Shown: in pieces, positions 62,247 to 64,000 of the stretch
Position numbering within the stretch: position 1 is the first letter of the stretch
How the letters are laid out: the number at the start of each line of letters is the position of its first letter
Assembly (NCBI RefSeq): GCF_015561195.1
Contig: NZ_JADMSU010000001.1
Coordinates: 124,001 to 188,000 of the forward strand
Length of the DNA stretch: 64,000 nt
DNA from: Collinsella aerofaciens
GTDB lineage: Bacteria; Actinomycetota; Coriobacteriia; Coriobacteriales; Coriobacteriaceae
Direction: 5' to 3'
Notes under the pieces: generated by a model
The model's input: only the letters and a program-made list of their open reading frames with translations
What the model was told of the DNA's origin: nothing
Databases searched by the model: none
Made by a program: the position numbers and the translations under genes

Positions 62247-62284
62247 CAAAAAGAAAGCCCCCGCGCTGCATGAGCGACGGGGGC
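62247..62284 (-). terminator. Attenuator between L10 leader and rplJ
   Basis: Minus strand GCCCCCG pairs with CGGGGGC (loop TCGCTCATGCAGCG), then TTTCTTTTT. It sits about 70 nt before rplJ, so transcription into rplJL must read past it. Confidence 0.85.
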
Positions 62285-62304
62285 GAGAAGACATATCTAC
62301 TCGA

Positions 62305-62375
62305 CCACCTCGGCTGGCGGGATATCCCATTAAGCTCGCGGGCAAAGCCCGTTTGCGCCGGCTGTCTCTGGCAGC
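62305..62375 (-). ncRNA. L10 leader (ribosomal protein L10/L12 binding RNA)
   Basis: The minus strand shows the Rfam L10-leader hallmarks: GAGACAGCCGGCGC, a hairpin ACGGGCTTTGCCCG, then TTAAT and CCGCCAGCCGAGGTGG. Excess L10-L12 complex binds this fold and favours the attenuator just downstream. Confidence 0.85.
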
Positions 62376-62398
62376 GGATTCGTGCGTGAACCGAAAGT

Positions 62399-62427
62399 AT
62401 TATGGCGGGGACCCCGGCGTCGGTCAA
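62399..62427 (-). promoter_or_regulatory. rplJ promoter
   Basis: Minus strand TTGACC (62427-62422), 17-nt spacer, CATAAT (62404-62399), about 25 nt ahead of the L10 leader fold. The promoter lies in the outer flank of palindromic element C. Confidence 0.75.
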
Positions 62428-62460
62428 CGGGAAACCGGGCTGCACACAATTCCACCATCC

Positions 62461-62594
62461 GGCCGCGCCGCCGAAGGCCAGGCGCAAGGTTTTCGCTCGG
62501 TCAGGTCCTGGGCTCGCACGAAGAGCACATTAAGTGCTCTTCGGCTCGTGCGGAATCTACGAAAACCTTGCGCCTGGCCTTCGGCGGCGCGGCC
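62461..62594. repeat. Large palindromic element C: 35-bp perfect arms, 64-nt core, degenerate outer arms
   Basis: Arms 62461-62495 and 62560-62594 are exact reverse complements. The 64-nt core shares GTCCTG, the loop-stem AGCACATTAAGTGCT and CGTGCGGAA with elements A and B; its apical stem is 10 bp (CGAAGAGCAC with GTGCTCTTCG). Further out, 62428-62443 and 62610-62625 are a perfect 16-bp pair, and weaker complementarity continues to about 62399 and 62649, so the whole quasi-palindrome is about 250 nt. The left outer flank is the rplJ promoter. Confidence 0.9.
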
Positions 62595-62687
62595 TGCGGT
62601 GACTTTGGGGCAGCCCGGTTTCCCGCTGGCCGGCGCCCCCACTCATAAGCCTTAAGTCGGTGGGCTGATATGTTGCGTCCCTGATGG

Positions 62688-63824
62688 CTACAAGGTTGAA
62701 AGGAAGGTGGACAGGCGGCGGAGGCCTTCGTCCAGGTCTTTATCGGAAACGCAATAGCTGAGGCGGACGTGGCCTTCGGTGCCGAAGCAGTCGCCCGGGA
62801 CTAGGGCTACGTTTGCCTCTTCGATGGCTTTGATGCAGAAGTCTTCGCTGGTTAGGCCGAACTTTTTGATGCTCGGGAAAGTGTAGAAGGCTCCTGCGGG
62901 CTCTACTACGTCGAGGCCCATGGCGTTTAAGGCTGCGAGTACGCGTTCGCGGCGGGCTCGGTAGACTTTGAGCATGGGGGTTGGGTCGACGGTCAGGGCT
63001 CGGGCTGCGGCGTCCATCTCAAAGGAGACGGCGCTCGATACTAGGTATTGGTGGGCTTTTGCGATCTCGGCGATGACGGGGGCTGCGGCTGCAAGCCAGC
63101 CCAAGCGCCAGCCGGTCATGGCCCAAGGTTTGGAGAAGCTCTCAATGATCACCGTCTGCTCGCGCAGCTCCGGGTGTCGCTGGGCGAAGCGCTCGTAGCC
63201 GTCCACATAGACGAGGCGGTTGTATACGTCGTCGCAGACTACGTAGATGCCCGCCTGCTCTGCCACGCGCGCCACGACGTCGAGCGATGCCGCGTTGAGA
63301 ATGCAGCCCGTGGGATTGTTGGGCGAGCAGATAACGATGGCCTTGGTCGCCGGGGTCACACAGGCGCGAAGCGCATCCTCGTCAATCTGAAATTGCGCAG
63401 GCTCTGTATCCAAAAAGACCGCCTTGGCGTGATTGGCTACGACGATGCTCTCGTACAGGCCAAAAGCCGGCGTGGGGATAATGACCTCGTCGCCGGGGTT
63501 GAGCATGGCCATGAATGTTGCCGACAGGGCCTCGGTCGCGCCGTCGGTCAGGATGACCTCATCGGCGGAAAACTCCAGACCCGCGTCACCCATATATTCG
63601 GACAGTGCCTCGCGCAGGGCGGGGCGACCGTTGTTGGGCGGATAGTGCGTGTCGCCGCGGTCCAACGAAGCAGTCACCTCGGCGCTAACCACATCGGGCG
63701 TGGGAAAATCGGGCTCACCGAGCGCAAGCGCAATGCATCCCGGATGCTGCGCGGCGAGTGCGTTAATCCGACGGATGCCGGAGGGCTTGAGCGTGGCAAG
63801 CGAGGTGTTCATGGGCAGACGCAT
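62688..63824 (-). CDS. Pyridoxal phosphate-dependent class I aminotransferase
   Basis: 378 residues of the fold-type I aspartate/aromatic aminotransferase family: N-terminal ALGEPDFPTPDVV, CSPNNPTGCIL, PLP-binding Lys in ESFSKPWAMTGWRLGW and the C-terminal Arg in HVRLSYCVS. Amino-acid specificity (Asp, Ala or aromatic) is not determined. ATG 63824 with SD GAAAGGAA. No terminator of its own is seen before palindrome C. Confidence 0.9.
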   Translation of the reverse strand: MRLPMNTSLATLKPSGIRRINALAAQHPGCIALALGEPDFPTPDVVSAEVTASLDRGDTHYPPNNGRPALREALSEYMGDAGLEFSADEVILTDGATEALSATFMAMLNPGDEVIIPTPAFGLYESIVVANHAKAVFLDTEPAQFQIDEDALRACVTPATKAIVICSPNNPTGCILNAASLDVVARVAEQAGIYVVCDDVYNRLVYVDGYERFAQRHPELREQTVIIESFSKPWAMTGWRLGWLAAAAPVIAEIAKAHQYLVSSAVSFEMDAAARALTVDPTPMLKVYRARRERVLAALNAMGLDVVEPAGAFYTFPSIKKFGLTSEDFCIKAIEEANVALVPGDCFGTEGHVRLSYCVSDKDLDEGLRRLSTFLSTL

Positions 63825-63917
63825 GACGTTCCTTTCGTAAGGGTTGCACTAGGATAGCGCGGCGGAACGCCGCCGGACGGTGTAACCTAAACGGAAACCA
63901 ACCGGAAAGGAGGCGGC

Positions 63918-64000
63918 ATGGAGACGACCGCACGCGGCGATGTACCAAAAACGCTGCAAACCATTGCGTATATCAGTATTCCCAAGAGCGCCGATCTTGA
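63918..64000 (+). CDS. Unidentified protein, N-terminal fragment (runs off window)
   Basis: ATG 63918 is preceded by an excellent AAAGGAGG with 4-5-nt spacing and diverges from the aminotransferase. Only 27 codons are present, beginning METTARGDVPKTLQTIAYIS. That is not enough to name a family. Confidence 0.6.
   Translation, partial: METTARGDVPKTLQTIAYISIPKSADL

Overview
The window is a high-GC chromosome segment from a Gram-positive anaerobe, most consistent with a gut Coriobacteriia of the Collinsella type. This is an inference from gene content and style: a selenium-dependent purine hydroxylase locus, a FabK-type fatty-acid operon with fused AccDA, many PTS genes, GTG/TTG starts and strong SD sequences. 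No rRNA, tRNA or CRISPR array was seen.

Layout. 1-9994: purine/selenium module on the minus strand (xdh partial, polyferredoxin, ygfK, ssnA, NCS2 xanthine permease) with a divergent YheO-type regulator. 10107-16165: ridA, a U32-family protein, an RluA-type pseudouridine synthase, three tandem 57-nt palindromes, a DeoR regulator and a Gfo/Idh/MocA oxidoreductase. 16440-25670: a plastic region bounded by an IS200 left-end remnant fused to a degV fragment and by an IS3 remnant that truncates an MTA/SAH nucleosidase. Between them lies a complete sugar operon (LevR-like activator, EIIB, EIIC, EIID, EIIA, GH172/DUF2961 hydrolase, ROK kinase), possibly for fructofuranosides such as difructose anhydrides. 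26437-32216: an S10-type ribosomal operon rplC-D-W-B-rpsS-rplV-rpsC-rplP-rpmC-rpsQ-rplN-rplX that ends in a terminator right after rplX and lacks rpsJ at its head. 32676-35861: phosphatase, cation exporter and a lone PTS EIIC. 35902-45999: a complete FASII/acetyl-CoA carboxylase operon (fabH-acpP-fabK-fabD-fabG-fabF-accB-fabZ-accC-accDA) with a divergent biotin ligase and paired operators. 46115-49527: str operon rpsL-rpsG-fusA-rpsJ (no tuf). 49764-51309: ECF sigma factor and membrane-anchored partner. 51695-62182: rpoBC, galU, rplJL with an L10 leader and attenuator. 62688-end: an aminotransferase and the start of a divergent gene.

The most unusual signal is a family of three very large perfect palindromes (32487-32637, 51464-51600, 62461-62594). 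Each has a homologous 64-69-nt core with a compensatory base-pair change, but its arms (41, 34 and 35 bp, perfect) are unrelated between copies. In the third, the outer flanks look like an inverted copy of the rplJ promoter. Other points of interest are an RNA polymerase alpha-CTD-like segment at the C-terminus of RpoC, an altered RpoB fork-loop-2 region, Arg at residue 88 of S12, and a possible LexA box upstream of rpoB.
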